Origin: Fasciola hepatica
Lineage: Eukaryota > Platyhelminthes > Trematoda > Plagiorchiida > Fasciolidae
Direction of reading: 5' to 3'
Assembly: GCA_948099385.1 (NCBI GenBank)
Contig: CANUEZ040000113.1
Coordinates: 7,514,501-7,578,500 of the forward strand
Length of the DNA: 64,000 nucleotides
This document shows, in pieces, positions 1 to 9,600 of the stretch. Numbering within the stretch: position 1 is the stretch's first letter; the number at the start of each line of letters is the position of its first letter. Made by a program: the position numbers and the translations under genes. Under the pieces are notes generated by a model that was not told the DNA's origin, did no database searches, and was given only the letters and a program-made list of their open reading frames with translations.

Positions 1-291
1 CTTTGTTGGTTGGGACACGTGTTACGTATGGCAAACACACGTCTACCGTACCGTGTCCTATTCTCCGCCCCTCCCAGGGAGTGGAAGAGACCACGTGGAG
101 GTCAACAGATGACGTGGCAGCGAGGAATGAGAAAATGTACAGCAGACTTAGGAAAAGTAGGTGCTTCACGTCTTCGTGGTTGGGGTCGAAAAGATCCGTC
201 TACCAGTTGGCTGGAGACACTGAAGGATATGGCTGCGAACCGCGAACAGTGGAGATCGTGTTGTCACTTTCTATCGAATCAGAATTTTTGA
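1..291 (+). CDS. C-terminal end of an RTE-like non-LTR reverse transcriptase (5' end outside window)
   Basis: The reading frame is open from the first base to a stop after base 291 and encodes the last ~97 residues of a retrotransposon protein. It starts with LCWLGHVLRM and continues with a basic stretch rich in R, P and W, then a WLETLKDMAANREQWRSCC-type ending. That W-L-G-H-V-x-R-M start and D-M-A-x-N-R-x-x-W-R end is the signature I know from C-termini of endonuclease-reverse transcriptases of RTE-like elements, abundant in flatworms. The catalytic RT motifs lie upstream of the window. There is no internal stop, so the copy may be fairly young. The clade is inferred from memory of the family. 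Confidence 0.75.
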   Translation, partial: LCWLGHVLRMANTRLPYRVLFSAPPREWKRPRGGQQMTWQRGMRKCTADLGKVGASRLRGWGRKDPSTSWLETLKDMAANREQWRSCCHFLSNQNF

Positions 292-495
292 TCGGTGTAC
301 GTTTGTACAGTTAGACTGTGTATTCCGTGTGTTGGTTACTAGGGCATTCTTTTCTTTTCCCACCCATGTAGGTCCACTCCCTGTCCATCTTGTATATTCA
401 TACTTTTTAATTCAACGTGCAACATGGTGAGAAAGGCAGTGGTCAGTGGGGCTTACCCTACTGTTTAACGCTGTACGATGATGATGATGAGGATA
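292..495 (+). repeat. 3' UTR and ATG-repeat tail of the RTE-like element
   Basis: Noncoding sequence follows the RT stop and ends in a short GAT/ATG tandem tract at 478-490. Many RTE-type elements end in a short microsatellite rather than poly(A), so this tract is the likely 3' terminus. The exact border is inferred. Confidence 0.45.
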
Positions 496-1731
496 ACCGA
501 CAACCAGACCCTGGGATTTGCAGTGGAGAACCCCATAAGTTCCTAATAGGTCATGCGTAGTTTACTTACACAGAAAATAAGGAGGTACAACCGGCCTATC
601 TACCACTTCGGTCGACTATGCGTGTTTCAAAACTGTACACATCACGCACGACTTGTGCATTCATACATACGGTGAACTATGAAAATAAAGCTGGCTTCCT
701 GTGTCCATGGCCGCATCACCTGTGTTTGATAACCTCTCCTCTATTGGTAAACATTGCAGTAAAGAAAATTTAATACCCAAGATCCGGAAGGGTTTTGGGA
801 TAAAACTCGAAAACGGTCACTACGCCGAAGATTCCACGCAAGATAATCCATCTTATTTACTACCACAATGAGACTTAGGAATGCACACCTAAGATAGCTA
901 ATCAAGAAACCATCGTGAAACTAAACAAAGTAACCCCTCCATTTTTTCATGGACTGTCATACCGAAAGGACTTTCGGTTCAGTTTAGTTTGGTTCACAGG
1001 ACGTGTACGGTGACGCGCCAAGTGTCCAGTTTCTTGAACTGTGAGCTCCTTGGATCTCCCGGTGCTGCGACAAGCAGAAAGGAAAGGCCTTCTTTAACCT
1101 AACGACACGGAAAACGGAAAGAAGACCTCCGGCCACCGTGCACTAATCCGAAGGGTGTACAGGGCACTTGTTGCCAGCTGCTAGCAGTTGGTGGCCAGTC
1201 ATCCATAGGGCCATGAGTTACAAATTACTCAAGGCTAACGGATCAGGTGATAAGGTAGATGAAATGAAAAATCAGATAGCAGTGGAGAGGCAAGTAATGT
1301 GAAGGGGAATGTGTGGAAGAGGTAGTACCACTCACTGCCCCTTCCATTAAACGTTCTAATTCCCGTTGAGCCGCTTCCTTAAATCCTTCACTGTTGATGC
1401 TGCAAACTCAGTCTATCTTGAATGACAACTAAACAGCAGACAAGACTGAGTGTATGTTTCCAGTATTCAATGAAATGAAGTGGATTGGTGTAGACATTGA
1501 TCCCCGACCACGTTGGACGGCTCTTGCTGCTGATCCAGAAACAAAGGGAAACTTCTGCAGAGCAAATAGTTTGGCCACTTGCTTAAACTCAGGCTAAAGA
1601 CTGTAATGCGCTCAAACACGATAGGTGTGTATAAATAGAATGGGTGACGTTACAATGACATTGGAACGCGGTATTGGTTTTTTTAATATTTACTTGTACG
1701 CTGCTTTTACCATTCAGATAAACACACTTAC
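496..1731. other. No gene recognised; probable intron of the minus-strand host gene
   Basis: I see no convincing coding region, RNA gene or repeat here. The interval lies 3' of the donor site of the minus-strand DOMON-like exon, so it is probably the first intron of that gene, invaded by the RTE-like element at its far end. I found no later exon of the gene on the minus strand. Confidence 0.4.
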
Positions 1732-2049
1732 CACCTTACGGTCCTTCGAGAAACCAAGGCTGATGAAACCTCCCGGTTTTCTCATGTGTCCTTTGAGCTC
1801 AAATTCGACATAATTCTCGGAGTTGTGGATAACGAGCTTCCAAGTAGCAAAAAAAGCGCACGACGAATCCGTGCAAATAGCAGGACCTAAGCAACCTTTC
1901 ACTGTTCCACAGCCTTCCAATGTGATATCAGTGAAACCTTGGGCATAAGTGACTGTGACTACGCAAAAGAAAGCTGCAAAGACCGCCCAGGAAACCATAC
2001 GTCCCATCCTCCGAACTCTCGGCAGAGGAGCAGACGGCACAAGGTCCAC
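1732..2049 (-). CDS. First coding exon of a secreted or membrane DOMON-domain protein (ferric-chelate reductase 1-like)
   Basis: This is the only reading frame in the window that looks like host coding sequence. The protein starts with a short basic stretch and a hydrophobic segment (MVSWAVFAAFFCVVTVTYAQ, preceded by alternative Met codons 14 and 17 residues upstream), a good signal peptide. It then has GCGTVKGCL, a CTDSSCAFFATW block, VEFELKG and GGFISLGFSKDRK. Cys-rich start, F-x-x-x-W, the EFEL strand and a G-[FY]-[IV]-[AS]-[LI]-GFS-x-D-x-K turn match the N-terminal part of DOMON domains of FRRS1-type proteins, which lie outside the membrane and bind haem or redox cofactors. The frame runs into a consensus donor (GGTG/GTAAGTG, intron beginning at 1731 on the minus strand). 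The rest of the domain would be in exons to the left, outside the window. Family assignment is from motif resemblance only. Confidence 0.62.
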
Positions 2050-2544
2050 TTTTGAGGGATTAAAACAAAATTCGGTTCAGTTCAAGTCAGGTAAAGTATA
2101 GTCAATTAACGTGATGTCACATGACTTCCGGTTTTGGCTTATTGATAGGTTGGAATTCCCTCGTCTACTAGCTCCAGATGAATCCCGCTGTGCTGCGGCA
2201 ATCAGTACTCTCAACTCGAGTGAGTGCCGCGCGGTTTGAATTCATAGTGCTCTCGTCTTTAAGTTGTGTTTTTGAATAGTTTTGTGAATTAACCTGGTTT
2301 AATTCACAATACTGAGCCTATCATAACTGCATTTAAGGTGCGCTTTATCCGGAGAATATTTGTATTCTCCTTGTAGTATTGCCGAGTAGTGTTCGGTGTA
2401 TTTGAAGCGATCTTTTCTCGCTTCTAGTCTTTCTTTTTGTTCTTTTGTGCTAGCGGGCTTTACCTGCTAGTGTCAGAGTGCGTATCTTATGTTTGGGTAA
2501 AGAGCAATTGAGTTGTTTTCGCCCTCGTTTTTGTGGTTTTCGAT
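2050..2544. promoter_or_regulatory. Divergent spacer: upstream region of the DOMON-like gene and 5' UTR of a CR1-like element
   Basis: This spacer separates the minus-strand exon from the plus-strand retrotransposon ORF1 in a head-to-head arrangement. The half next to the exon should hold the host promoter and 5' leader. A CRE-like palindromic patch (GTGATGTCACATGAC, about 2111-2125) is visible. The half next to ORF1, from roughly 2280, is T-rich and probably the 5' UTR/promoter of the non-LTR element. I cannot place the border or a TATA box with confidence. Confidence 0.35.
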
Positions 2545-3516
2545 ATGACACGCGTTTCTGACTCGTGTCTCGCACCCAAGTGCGGAAAAGGTGTGGTAAA
2601 TGGTATAGAGTGCGAGGTATGCAAGAGATGGGCGCACCCAAGGTGTTCAGGAATAGCAAAGGACATCTATGTCCTTTATAAACGGAACCCATGAAATGAA
2701 TGGGTCTGTGCCCCTTGCAAGGAGGCTGCCAGTCTGGCCTTTAAACTGCAGGCCCAAGGGCAGGACCAAAGCCCACCAAATAGTACCTCAGTCATAAGCC
2801 CAAAACCACCGCAAGCAGGTTGCAGTAAGTCGTTTTCGGAAGTAGTATCCACACCCGACAGGACAACCATCAGGGCGAATGGACCAGTTCCGAGAGCTTT
2901 CCGGGCGGTCGTTGCCTCAACTTCTTTGAAGCAGACAGACGAGGGCCAGTGGACGGAGCAGAAGCCTAAAAGAGCAAGGCAGGTCAAAAAGAAGGGTGGC
3001 TGTAATATCGCGAAGGATGGGTTAGCTAGGGTAGATGACCCTGCTCTTCTGGTATTGGAAAACAAGGTGAAGGATCTGCAGAGGCAGACCGTGTCGATGG
3101 GCAGGGTCTCAAGCCACAGGCTTCTGATCCTAAACCAGGAAGAACCCTTTATAAGGGAATCGAAAGCCGGGAGGGACATAGACAGGAGAAGGGTCTGCGA
3201 CTTACTACGAATCGCAGGTGTTCCGTACCCTACTACTCTAAGAAGGGTGCACAGAGTGGGGACATGGAAGTCACCACTGGGGAACAAAGGCGAACTTCGT
3301 GCGAGACCAATCCTAGTGGAGTTCGCTGATGAGGCCACCCGGGATAAACTGCTGGCGAGGGCAGAAATAGTGGCTCACATTTCCAAGGGTAGGCACCAGA
3401 TTGTGCCGTACGAGCATAGAGTAAGGCCTGGTGGTCTAGCTCCGGGAGGTAACCTTGCTCGAACAGCCAGGGCGCTGGTGAGAAACTCGGCTCTCAGGCC
3501 CCGACCCCGACGGTAG
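2545..3516 (+). pseudogene. ORF1 of a CR1-like non-LTR retrotransposon with a PHD-like zinc finger; one in-frame stop
   Basis: One frame runs from an ATG at 2545 to a stop after 3516, broken only by an in-frame TGA at 2692. The first ~65 codons contain Cys and His spaced as in a PHD-type finger: CLAPKCGKG, then C-E-V-C-K-R-W-A-H-x-R-C, and after the stop W-V-C-A-P-C. PHD-like fingers are known in ORF1 proteins of CR1-group elements. The middle is Ser/Pro/Lys-rich. The last ~150 codons form an Arg-rich RPILVEF-x-D-E-A-x-R-D-K-L-L-A-R segment, probably the nucleic-acid-binding part. With the single TGA the protein would be 323 residues. The stop falls inside the finger, so the copy should not make a full product. 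The EN-RT ORF2 follows ~250 bp downstream. Confidence 0.65.
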
Positions 3517-3768
3517 TAAAGAAGCCACGTGCGGGGTCGCAAATACTTGTAATTGAAGTCGCGCTAGAAGACGAAAATTAGCAGCACTGTCCGAAGATAG
3601 ATGACAGCGCGACCCCTGCCAGTCTGGATGTTGTGGCCACTCCTATAGAGATGGATTGGGAGTCGTTGGAAATTCTGGATCGTCAGCGGGCTTCATGCAC
3701 ACCAGTGAAGACATCCGAAGCAAAAACGTGTCATAATCTGAGGCCTTGCGCCTGAGAAACAGACAGGA
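3517..3768 (+). other. Spacer between ORF1 and ORF2 of the CR1-like element
   Basis: No continuous frame crosses this interval. The sequence is probably degenerate ORF1 C-terminus or ORF2 N-terminus, since retroelement-like frames lie on both sides in the same strand. Confidence 0.35.
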
Positions 3769-5534
3769 GTGAATAACAAGAGACACATAGGTGACGGAGC
3801 AAATGCGGTGGTGTTATACACTAACGCGTGTAGTATTGGAAACCAGTGGGCGGAACTCGCCAGAACCGCTGACGAGCAGAAAGCGTCAACAGTTGCCGTC
3901 ACGGAAAAGTGGCTTTCTGAAGAATACCATGTGTCAGGCCTAATAAGTAACGGTTTTACGGTCTATAGGCAGGATCGAGAACAGGATCGCCTTGGTGGTG
4001 GAGTAGCCATCCTCGTTAGGTCAGGTACAAACCACCTTCAGTCTCAGACCAAGATGTGCACTCGAAATATCCAGTTTATGCGCCGTTACGATCATCCTTC
4101 CAGGCAGGAGGGTTAACGTTGTCTGTGTCTACAGGGCACCAAGCACTAACCACGAAGAGGACGTTTTGTTTGCTGCGGACTTTGACTGAACTAGTTAGGG
4201 ACGCACAAAAGACCCTCATAGTGGGTGACTTCAATCTCCCGCACATCGACTGGGTGGCTGAGATCGGCGCGCCGGGATCGGAGAAGCAAACCTACCTAGA
4301 ATGGCTGCATGTCAATGCGTTGCACCAGCATATTAGGGAAAATACCAGATATAGGACTGGAGGCGTTCCATCCTTGCTGGATCTAGCTATAACAAACTTC
4401 CACAACGATGTGTCTGGACTGCATTATTGTGCAACGCTGGGAAAGAGTGACCACGTGTGTGTCAAAATAGTCCTATGCTTGCGGCAACCGGAGGTACCCT
4501 CAAGGCTGATTAGGAGTTTCGGTAGTATGGACATAGATAGGCTTCGTAATAGGGCGATGGGTTTGACCTGGGACACGACAGAGGAGGCTACTGTCGAGGA
4601 GCGCTGGCAGATCATAAAGGGATTTCTGACTGCCCTACAGGGAGAGTTCGCACCCCTTAAACGAAAGAGTGGGGAGGGCAAACCCATGTGGTGGATGGCT
4701 GCAATATCCAAGGCCATCAGACGTAGAAACCGCAGCTGGAACCAGTTTAAATCTTCCGGGAGTCAGCTAGCCTGGAACCGCTATACGAAGCTTAGAAACG
4801 AGACTGTAAGCCTTTTGAGAACTTCTAAGCGGGAATTTGAGCTGAAATTGGCCCAGTCTGTAAGACAACAGCCGAAGAAGTTCTACAGCTATGTACAGTC
4901 TAAAGGCTCAAAAAGAAATGCCGTAGGTCCGCTATCCACTAGAGAATATGGTATTGTCACTGACGACCAGGGCAAAGCAGACGCCCTGGGGGAATACTTT
5001 GGTAGTGTACATAGGATAGATAGTGTGGTACGAGTAGATCTGGCTCTGGTGCATCCTCCTCAGTTAAACGAGCTAGACCTCTCAGAGGAGAGCGTGCGTA
5101 AGTACCTACAGGAGTTAAACAGCCACAAGTCAGCGGGCCCAGATGGCATTCATCCAGCTATCATCAAGCCGTTGGCTGATATCATAGCTCCATCGGTTTG
5201 CAGGCTGTACAGATCCACGTTGGACCAGGGTAAGCTGCCTCAGGACTGGAAAGTTGCGTCGGTCCTGGTAATACATAAGAGTGAGCCTAAGTCGGCTGTG
5301 CAGAACTACAAGCTGGTAAGCCTAACTAGCACCCTATGCAAAGTCCTGGAGAAGATCATCCGTGCCCACATCTGCCAGCACTTACTGGAGCACTCCATGT
5401 TAAGTCTGGCGCAGTATGGATTCCTGAAAAATAGATCTTGCCTGACCAACCTCATGTGCTTCTTAGATGAAGTAACTCGACGACTGGACGAAGGTAAGCA
5501 AGTTGAGGTATGCTACCTCGACTTTAGCAAGGCG
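3769..5534 (+). pseudogene. ORF2 (AP endonuclease and start of RT) of the CR1-like element, frameshifted and cut by BEL1
   Basis: The N-terminal part is an apurinic endonuclease domain: YTNACSIGNQWAEL, then VAVTEKWLSEEY and GGGVAILVRSG. A frameshift near 4090-4105, a short stretch in a third frame (NVVCVYRAPS, about 4115-4150) and another shift near 4180 lead into VGDFNLPHIDW (the endonuclease GDFN motif) and SDHVCVKI. A linker follows, then RT fingers with SAGPDGIHPAIIKPLAD and QDWKVASVLVIHKS. The frame reaches the motif A start, YLDFSKA, at about 5516-5534, where BEL1 begins. The rest of the RT resumes at 12245. At least two frameshifts plus the insertion make this copy non-functional. It encodes the nicking and target-primed reverse transcription activities typical of CR1/jockey elements. 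Confidence 0.85.
5530..5534 (+). repeat. Left target site duplication of BEL1 (AGGCG)
   Basis: AGGCG directly precedes the TGTTAC terminus of the left LTR and recurs directly after the right LTR at 12245-12249. A 5-bp duplication is usual for BEL/Pao integration. Confidence 0.9.
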
Positions 5535-5914
5535 TGTTACGACCGTTTGAGCAATGCGTAGCCAAATTCGCAACGGATCCCGAAATCAGAAGGCGATTAT
5601 CCGTGATAATTCTACGATACTAGATTATTAAAATAAACAATGACATAAACAATATACAAACCTCAATAATACGATCACAAAGTCTCAACAACGAGAAACC
5701 GAATAGCAGCGTGTGAGCAGACAGCACGTGCGTCACGCAGGTCCTGAACAAGGATGTGCCAAAATAGCGCTCTGGGCGCGAACAAACAACAATTGGTCCA
5801 GAAAAACAACCAGTTCGTAAAGACAAGTCAATAGTGTATGGAAATGAGTGATGTTGGGAAAAAACACTGAATCGCGAGGGAAAAAAGGGGGATTTTCCAC
5901 GACCGGCTGTTACA
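5535..5914 (-). repeat. 3' LTR of BEL1
   Basis: This 380-bp LTR runs from TGTTAC to GTTACA on the plus strand, so as read in the element it starts TGTAAC and ends GTAACA. By eye it differs from the other LTR only by one A in a run of A's near 5880. The near-identity implies a recent insertion. The motif GCGTAGCC close to one end is shared with the other LTRs in this window. Confidence 0.92.
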
Positions 5915-5940
5915 CCGCCCACCAAAATCCTCCTGGATCC
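5915..5940 (-). other. Candidate polypurine tract and 3' UTR start of BEL1
   Basis: Immediately inside the 3' LTR the minus strand reads as a G/A-rich stretch (GGAGGATTTTGGTGGGCGG), the expected place for the plus-strand primer. The same block with few changes sits next to the BEL2 3' LTR at 47727-47752, which supports functional constraint. Confidence 0.6.
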
Positions 5941-6184
5941 TTAGCAGAGTCAAAGGTTCGGTATAAAGGTACTGATTCTTCCTACCTGCCTAGGCCCTGC
6001 TGTCAGTGCGCGCGTCTAATGTTCGTCGTCGACGTTCTACTACTGGTCGCACCTAACCCATTGGCTACATAGACGTGAGGCTAGTCTACATCTTCCACAA
6101 GACCAAATGACCGATGGCGGGCGTGAGTGGTCACATAGACGTTGTCCTCGTAAGGGGCCGTCCGGTCCTGGATGTACGCGCTCG

Positions 6185-6227
6185 AGTGTGTGTGTGTGTG
6201 TGTGCGTGCGTGCGTGTGTGTGTGTGC
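6185..6227. repeat. (GT)n microsatellite in the BEL1 3' UTR
   Basis: A GT repeat with a short GTGC-interrupted centre lies in the noncoding 3' region of BEL1. Confidence 0.95.
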
Positions 6228-6228
6228 C

Positions 6229-6553
6229 GGGGTTACAATGAAATCACAGGTATGACTACACATCAAAGGAGGACTTTCTGCAATGTCAACAGAAGACCGC
6301 GTGGCAAGAAAACGAGTAAATGTAGCATGTGTGTGTGACCTGAGCTCCACTGCTTCCACATGTGCAAGGGGCATTCGGTAGCGTCAACAAAAGGCGAACA
6401 AAGAACACTGTCACATGTATGATGGGTTTACGGGATGTAGAGTGCGTCGTGCATGCGTGTATGTATCGGGATGTATAATGGAATCGCACTCATCACCACA
6501 TATCGGAAAGAACCTTCTGTAATGTCAACGAAGGGACCGCGAGCACCTTAACG
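6229..6553. repeat. Imperfect direct repeat pair in the BEL1 3' UTR
   Basis: The block 6229-6318 resembles the block 6470-6553. Shared pieces include CTTTCTGCAATGTCAAC versus CTTCTGTAATGTCAAC, followed by a GACCGCG segment in both. They lie about 240 bp apart and suggest an old tandem duplication in the untranslated part of the element. Confidence 0.55.
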
Positions 6554-6625
6554 TGTTTGACGGAGATTGTGTGGTGTATATGGTGTTTCTTTATCCACCT
6601 CGATTACTGGTGTGAAAAAGGTTTA

Positions 6626-9600
6626 CTAGGCCACAGGGTTATCAGCTCCTCCATCTTCGCTCTCGAGTAGGTTAATACTGCGTATGTCACGAATGAGCAC
6701 TCCGTTAGCTGTCTTCACCTTCACCGTTCTTATCATTTTGTCGGTGCTTTTGATGGTTTCCGTAACTACTCCCAAAGACCAAGCGCTGAAATGTGCGCGT
6801 TCGTCGGCGATCATAACCACGTCCCCAACTTTGATTGGTCTTGTTTTGGCCATCCACTTCTGTCGAGTCTGCAAAGCCGGTAGGTACTCCCGTAGCCATC
6901 GCCTCCAGAAGACCTTGGCCAGATAGTTCGCTTGCTTCCACCCGTGGAGGTAGCTCCCACGAAGGTTTACCGGCCCTTGGAAACCCTCGTTCGACCTTAG
7001 CGTCAATAAGTCGTTTGGGGTGAGCGCCAGGTGGGTGGGGTCGCCGTTCAATACTGGAACCAGGGGGCGGTTGTTCAGGATTCGCTCCACCTCAGTCATG
7101 ACGGTGTTCAGGGTCTCGTCGTCGGGCGGCTGCTGCTCCATGATTGACAGCAATATCCGTCTGGCGGACCGGATCATGCGTTCCCATATGCCGCCTCGGT
7201 GACTGGCCTGTGGGGTGTTGAAATGCCAGCGTATGCCGTAGGCCACGGTTCGATTCTGCAGTTCGTCCCTGTTTATGTTCTTGTGCCAACGCTGCAATTC
7301 CCGTTGAGCGCCCACAAAGTTCGATCCATTATCTGAGTATATATCGGCCGGTACGCCTCGCCGGTTGATAAATCGTTGCAAGGCCCGTAGAAACGAATCG
7401 GTCGTCATCGAATGTGCGACTTCTAGGTGTACCGCACGTGATTTCATGCACGTCATAATACATCCGTATCGCTTTTCTAATCTTTTCCCGCACTTGATCC
7501 ACAAGGGCCCGAAGTAGTCCAACCCGGTGTCACTGAACGGCCACCAGCCCGTAGTTACCCTGCATTCTGGTAGTGGGGCCATGAGTTGTTTGCCTGCTGT
7601 GGCATTGCGTCTCCTGCATTGCACACACCGTCGGATTACGCGTTTTACAGTCTCTCGTCCTCTCAACAACCAAAGACGCTTTCGGATGACGCTCGTCACG
7701 TGACTTTCCCCGGCATGTCCCTCCACGGCGTGGACGTGTTGAATCATTAGCTCTACTACAGGTTGTCTCGCAGGCAGCAGTATAGGATACTTTGTGTCGA
7801 AGTTCAGGTGGGCGTTGGTCAGCCTACCATCCACCCGCAGCAGTCCGTTGATGAGTTTGGGGTTTAAACGCTTCAGCTCGCCTCTTGGAGATGGCATGTC
7901 TTCATTGGTCAGCCCCACTTCTTCCGCCCTCTTGAGTTCTCGGGCGAAAGCCTCGCGTTGTATCATTCTGAAAATATCGTACTCTGCCGATTGTAGCTCA
8001 TCGGGACCTATCGGGCCGACCGGTATCCGACCTGAGGGCCGTAGCCCTTTCATGACTAGTAAACTTATCTTGAACCTGGTTAACCAAACTAGCGAACGAA
8101 GCGTCTTCATCCAGGAAGAAAACCTGACCAGTCGCGATAAAATGGGCGACGCTTCGACGACGTTGGTTGCTATCACTACGCCTTTGATCTCCAGTTCCAA
8201 TTCCGTAGGGGGTTTTAATTCGAACACGGGCCAGTCCTGTTTGGGCAATTGCAGGAAGTTCGGCCCTCTCGTCCACGTGTCCAGTTGCCTGAAATTGTTC
8301 GCACCTCGGGAGCACAGGTCGGCCGGATTATCGCCAGACCTGACATAACTCCACTGGTGCGTGGCCGATTCATCGTGGATAATCGTGAGCCGGTTAGCAA
8401 CGAAAGTACTAAACCGGCTCCGTACGTTGTTAATGTAGTAAAGTACTATCGTTGAATCCGTCCAGAAGCTCACCGACCAAATGTAGAGATCGAAACATCT
8501 CTTCACAGCTTGCACCACCCTGACTGCCAACACGGCTGCGCTGAGTTCAAGGCGTGGGATTGAGACCGACTTCAGTGGAGCAACGCGGGCTTTGGCGAAC
8601 AGGATCCTCGTGGTATATTGTCCATCTCCTGCGCACCATCGTCCGTACACCACAGCTCCATAACCGACTTCGGATGCATCGGAAAAGGCATGTAGTTCTC
8701 CAGTCCGTGTCGTATGGCCAGGGGTCAAACATCGTGGTATTCTTATGTCCCCTAATTTCTTCAAGGTGTTCAAAAATTCCTCCCAGTCCTGCCGGTCCCC
8801 TCGGTCCAGTGACTGGTCCCAATCAACTTTCTTACGGCACAGCCGCTGCAGCAAGATCTTTCCGGGTAGCAGCCATGGTGAGACGAAACCGAGCGGGTCG
8901 AACAAACTTGAGACGGCAGATAGTATGCCACGACGGGTTATTGGCAGCTCGGGAACGTTCAGTTCGAAAACAAAATCGTCCGTTTCCGCGTCCCATTGTA
9001 TCCCTAAAGTGCGCTCGATAGGAAGTGGAGAGCCGTCCAAATCTCTTACCCTTTCGGCCTTTTCGTGATACGGGATGACCTTCAGCACTTCTGAGGCGTT
9101 CGACATCCATTTAGTTAGATGGAAGCCACCCTCTTCCAGCAATCTCGTCAGACCCCTGAACTGCTCTAGAGCTGATTCCACATCATCGAATGACCCAAGG
9201 TAGTCGTCGACGTAGAAGTTCCTGCTGACGCTTTCTACCACCGTCCGATGTACCAGATCGCCATGTTTGTTCGCTGATTCTCGGAGGGCGTAGTTGGCAC
9301 AAAATGGTGACGATATGGCTCCGAAGGGGTGGACGGTCATTCTATAATTCACCACTGCGTTGTCCCGGTCGCTCCCTTCCCACCACAGGAAACGCAAAGC
9401 ATCTCGTTCTCCTACCGGAATCTTCACCTGATGGAACATTTCCCTAATGTCAGCAGACAAAGCCACTTTACCCACTCTGAAACGGCACAGAACATCGATC
9501 AGTGGTGTGGTCCAGTCAGGCCCCTGTAGTAGGCGATCGTTTAACGACTTTCCCTGGAACTTGGCCGCACAGTCGAAAACCACGCGCAGTTTATTGGGTT

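Noticed and set aside
3..314. Second 103-codon frame over the RTE C-terminus
   Set aside because: The alternative frame at 1-291 matches known RT C-termini; this one is its shadow.
3325..3355. CTGATGAGGCC ... hammerhead-like string
   Set aside because: It lies in the coding sequence of ORF1 (EFADEATRDKL) and lacks the GAAAC box.
6081..6374. Minus-strand frame encoding a His/Thr/Arg repeat
   Set aside because: It is produced by the GT microsatellite and is not a protein-coding signal.
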